Below, one piece after another: positions 61,624-64,000 of a DNA stretch of 64,000 nt. The notes below the pieces were generated by a model, which saw only the letters and a list, made by a program, of their open reading frames with translations, ran no database searches and was not told the origin of the DNA. Origin of the DNA: Halobacteriovorax sp. (GTDB lineage: Bacteria > Bdellovibrionota > Bacteriovoracia > Bacteriovoracales > Bacteriovoracaceae); NCBI GenBank assembly GCA_020048985.1, contig JAIFLR010000013.1:1-64000 (forward strand), written 5' to 3'. Within the stretch, counting starts at the first letter, position 1. Every line of letters starts with the position of its first letter. Made by a program: the position numbers and the translations under genes.

Positions 61624-62388
61624 TTACTCCTTCTTCTCTTCCACCAAGCGATCTTTAGGAGAAAGAAATGAATCCAGTTTCTCACGAATCACGCGCGGAT
61701 TTTCTCCTGCCACGATACCCAGAACACCGGCCACAATAATGTTCATCTTAGTGGCTTCTTGTTTTGAGCGCTGCTTAAGTTTCGCAGCTACCGGGATGGA
61801 AAATACGTTGGCAATAACTGAACCATAAAATGTAGTAAGGAGAGCAACCGCCATCGCTGGACCAATTGATGATGGATCAGACATGTTCTGTAACATCTGA
61901 ACCAGACCAATGAGTGTTCCAATCATTCCGAATGCCGGACCATCTGCTCCGATACCTTCCAGAATATCCACACCTTTTGAGTGTCGGTCTTCCATCGCAG
62001 CAATTTCTAAACTTAGAATGGAGGTAATCACTTCAGGTGGACGGTTATCAGCTGCAAGAGTCACAGCTTTTTTTAAAAACTTATCTTCAACAGGAACTTT
62101 TTCAAGTGCAAAAACTGATTCACGTCTGGCCGTTTCAGCAAGCTTTTGAATCTCTTCAATCATTGCCTTGGGATCCCCCACACTAGAAAAAATTGATTTC
62201 ATGTAATACGCCATGAGTGCTTTGACGTTTTCCATTGGCCATTTAATCAGAGTTGTTGCAATCACTCCTCCACCCACAACTGCCACCGAGGGAATATCGA
62301 TGAAAATCGAGAGAGGCGATCCGTAGAGAATGGATCCAATAATTGAAAGAGTTGCTAAAACTAAACCTGCGACGGTTGCGATATCCAT
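61624..62388 (-). CDS. motA: Flagellar stator protein MotA
   Basis: 254 residues from ATG 62388, chosen for AAGG five bases upstream (a GTG two codons before is less likely). The four-helix MotA topology is clear, with DIPSVAVVGGGVIATTLI near the N-terminus and PAFGMIGTLIGLVQML plus a late VIANVFSIPVAAKL helix. Conserved charged residues of the cytoplasmic loop (RRESVFALEKV) are present. It forms the stator with MotB. It has a FliA-like promoter upstream (62426-62452). Confidence 0.97.
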   Translation of the reverse strand: MDIATVAGLVLATLSIIGSILYGSPLSIFIDIPSVAVVGGGVIATTLIKWPMENVKALMAYYMKSIFSSVGDPKAMIEEIQKLAETARRESVFALEKVPVEDKFLKKAVTLAADNRPPEVITSILSLEIAAMEDRHSKGVDILEGIGADGPAFGMIGTLIGLVQMLQNMSDPSSIGPAMAVALLTTFYGSVIANVFSIPVAAKLKQRSKQEATKMNIIVAGVLGIVAGENPRVIREKLDSFLSPKDRLVEEKKE

Positions 62389-62425
62389 AAGCACCTTCAG
62401 AAAATTAAAAGTTTCTATGACCTAA

Positions 62426-62452
62426 GTATCGGAATCTAGAAAAGGAACTTAA
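62426..62452 (-). promoter_or_regulatory. FliA (sigma-28)-like promoter of motAB
   Basis: On the minus strand: TTAAGTTC, 11-nt spacer, TCCGATAC, against the enterobacterial consensus TAAAGTTT-N11-GCCGATAA (six of eight matches in each half, exact spacing). It lies 38 nt before the motA start, where a class III flagellar promoter would be expected. Confidence 0.55.
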
Positions 62453-62553
62453 CAGAGGCTGTTGAAATGACTAAAAAGTATCCGGCCTATAAGAGTTACA
62501 GGGGCGGACAGTAAGTCCGACATTGCCGCTCGGATTTAAAGCATAATTTGGGC

Positions 62554-63606
62554 ATGAAAACATTTAAACTTGCCCTGATCGCTTCAGTCATTGCCTGCGC
62601 CCCATTGGCGTCGGCGGAGGTTCTCTCCCCCATTGCAGAAGCCGACTGCCAGAATGACTACCTGACTTTGATGTCCAAGCCTGAGATCAATGTCACCATT
62701 GCTTATGGCTACTTTGATGGTGAAGATGGTTCAACCTGGGACACCAGAATGCTTAATCAGTTTCTGAGCAAGATGACTGCCTCATGCAAGACTTGGCATA
62801 CTAAATCTTGCGGCTTCAAAAAATCCGGCAAGGGCCCTTATGTTCTGACTCGTAAGATGACCGGTCCCGATGGACTAATCAAAACCATAAAGATCACAGT
62901 CGATGCGCCAAGTACCTCAGCTGATAACAAAACCAACATGTCTAACCCGGCTCAAAAAACAAAAAGTGCAGCCGTTAAAAATATGTACCTCAATGGTCTG
63001 CGTAATTCAGAAGTCACTTTATATTTAGGCCATTCTCGGGACGGTGGTGGTCCCGATTTTGACCCACCTAAATTACGTAATGGACACGTGGATTATGATT
63101 CCTACCAGTCCAACCCGAAGGATAAAAAAGAGATGCTCAGTGTTTTGGCCGAGGATCCTAATAAACCACGAATTGTAGGATTCTTTTCCTGCAGCTCCAT
63201 TCGGTGGTTTTCGAAAGGTGTGAGTTCTGGGGCGCCGGCGAGTGGATTTATCGGTACTGATGACACGTATTGGACTACGGCTTTTGATCAGGTCCACCCA
63301 TTTATTGAAAAGATTTTTTCTTATCAGTGTATTGATAAACTCGTTGTGGATGATGTGAAAAAAGTCAGTCAGATCAAGGCCACCAAAAAATGGAAAATTC
63401 CGGCCAAAGATGCGCGCATCTCAAAACTGACTTTAACTCAACAAACCCTGGAAAAGTTAGCTGCTCAGCTTGCCTCAAGTGATATAGAAGTGCGTAAAGA
63501 GGCTTACCGCGAAATACAAAGTTATAATAAAGACGACTACTCTCCAAAAGTCTGGAGAGCCTTAAACGATTATAAATTTGGGAATTCTGTCGGCAAGAGT
63601 TTTTAG
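62554..63606 (+). CDS. Secreted protein with possible His/Cys catalytic centre
   Basis: 350 residues from ATG 62554; a TTG two codons earlier is possible. A signal peptide ends near PLASA. The middle holds TLYLGHSRDGGGPDF (His) and, about 60 residues later, VGFFSCSSIRWF (Cys), each after a hydrophobic strand. This strand-His/strand-Cys order loosely recalls clan CD cysteine peptidases such as caspases and gingipains, but the family is not recognised and no relation is claimed. The C-terminal ~60 residues are helical and Lys-rich. Likely exported to the periplasm or outside. Confidence 0.7.
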   Translation: MKTFKLALIASVIACAPLASAEVLSPIAEADCQNDYLTLMSKPEINVTIAYGYFDGEDGSTWDTRMLNQFLSKMTASCKTWHTKSCGFKKSGKGPYVLTRKMTGPDGLIKTIKITVDAPSTSADNKTNMSNPAQKTKSAAVKNMYLNGLRNSEVTLYLGHSRDGGGPDFDPPKLRNGHVDYDSYQSNPKDKKEMLSVLAEDPNKPRIVGFFSCSSIRWFSKGVSSGAPASGFIGTDDTYWTTAFDQVHPFIEKIFSYQCIDKLVVDDVKKVSQIKATKKWKIPAKDARISKLTLTQQTLEKLAAQLASSDIEVRKEAYREIQSYNKDDYSPKVWRALNDYKFGNSVGKSF

Positions 63607-63615
63607 CCAGAGGGC

Positions 63616-63646
63616 AAAAAAAAACCCAGGTGGTTAGACCTGGGTT
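63616..63646 (-). terminator. Rho-independent terminator of the small gene at 63669
   Basis: A 9-bp stem AACCCAGGT/ACCTGGGTT (63623-63631 with 63638-63646) is followed on the minus strand by nine T. It lies 22 nt past the stop of the 70-residue gene; its symmetry could also help terminate the convergent secreted-protein gene. Confidence 0.88.
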
Positions 63647-63668
63647 CTATATTTGGAGGGGTGGAAAA

Positions 63669-63881
63669 TTATTTATCATCCCCAACAAGTAGCATTGTCG
63701 AGTCGATATAAGAAAGCATAGCAGTTCTCAGATCATCCAAAGAAACTTCCTGATCATTTTGACCTTGGAAAATCTCCTCTTTGATCATCTCAATAGGAAA
63801 ACCAGTCATCTTGGCCAAAGCTTCGAGACTTATCTTCCCATTTTTTTCTGTGCCACTTGTGGCCAGATCTTGTGCCGTCAT
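63669..63881 (-). CDS. Small hypothetical protein
   Basis: 70 residues with a good AAGGAG ribosome site before ATG 63881. The middle (ISLEALAKMTGFPIEMIKEEIF) could form a small helix-turn-helix-like unit; the ends are polar. No family is recognised. It has its own terminator, and nothing else is seen in the last 119 nt of the window. Confidence 0.6.
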   Translation of the reverse strand: MTAQDLATSGTEKNGKISLEALAKMTGFPIEMIKEEIFQGQNDQEVSLDDLRTAMLSYIDSTMLLVGDDK

Positions 63882-64000
63882 TCTGTGCTCCTTGAATCAA
63901 TAAGCTACTCAATCCTTAGAGTAGCAAGTTGCCTCAGAGCATATCGATGGGCATAAACCAAAGTCAATCATAGGCTTATGAGATGTAAGTTTATGTTAGA

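Noticed and set aside
1-64000. CRISPR array, IS element or prophage
   Set aside because: No regularly spaced repeats, transposase, integrase or phage structural genes were recognised anywhere in the window.

Overview
The window is chromosomal DNA from a moderately AT-rich Gram-negative bacterium. It carries many lipoproteins and outer-membrane barrels, a MotAB flagellar stator, several two-component proteins, and a clp/lon protease cluster. A MotB with a Cys/Pro-rich N-terminus, the rsmD-coaD-aminotransferase cluster, CHAD, PilZ and COG4324-type proteins, and many lineage-specific secreted proteins point to the Bdellovibrionota, perhaps Bacteriovoracales. That placement is inferred from gene content; no search was run.

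Layout. 1-10.2 kb: a sensor kinase running off the left edge, a CHAD protein, a broken lipase, truA, an AlkB-like dioxygenase, lipoproteins, and two adjacent broken envelope genes. 10.2-11.7 kb: a 1.45-kb islet (ORF6N DNA-binding protein plus SAM methyltransferase) bounded by a 14-bp direct repeat of the 3' end of tRNA-Arg(UCG). 11.8-26.1 kb: a LysM protein with a TPR lipoprotein, two hydrolases, a peroxiredoxin with a histone-like tail, a Ste24-type protease, an OmpR-type regulator, tRNA-Val(UAC), and a 1252-residue coiled-coil protein. 26.2-30.8 kb: lon, clpX and a damaged clpP. 30.9-34 kb: AhpC-type peroxiredoxin, an OmpA-like lipoprotein and Dps. 34-43.8 kb: a hybrid kinase with a broken receiver, an HPt protein, PilZ coupled to PhoH, an outer-membrane protein and lipoprotein pair, an aminotransferase, coaD and rsmD. 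44-55.6 kb: a 954-residue methylase-like protein coupled to dtd, a degenerate-kinase-like membrane protein, a TonB-like protein with a sigma/anti-sigma-like pair, gshB, a COG4324 peptidase, and miaB-DUF454. 55.6-62.5 kb: an apparent operon running WYL regulator, IspZ-like protein (broken), LOG, GNAT, unknown protein and CPBP protease; then an RluA-type synthase and motAB behind a FliA-like promoter. The right end holds a secreted protein and a small conserved-looking protein.

Two features stand out. First, the tRNA-flanked islet has no integrase. Second, four otherwise well-preserved genes (lipase, clpP, hybrid-kinase receiver, IspZ-like) each appear to lack one internal segment and to change frame at that point. 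In three of them the missing segment should hold an active-site residue; in the fourth it should hold a membrane helix. Two further adjacent genes carry a 1-nt frameshift and an in-frame TAG. Either the genome is decaying by small deletions or the assembly contains collapses; the sequence alone cannot decide.
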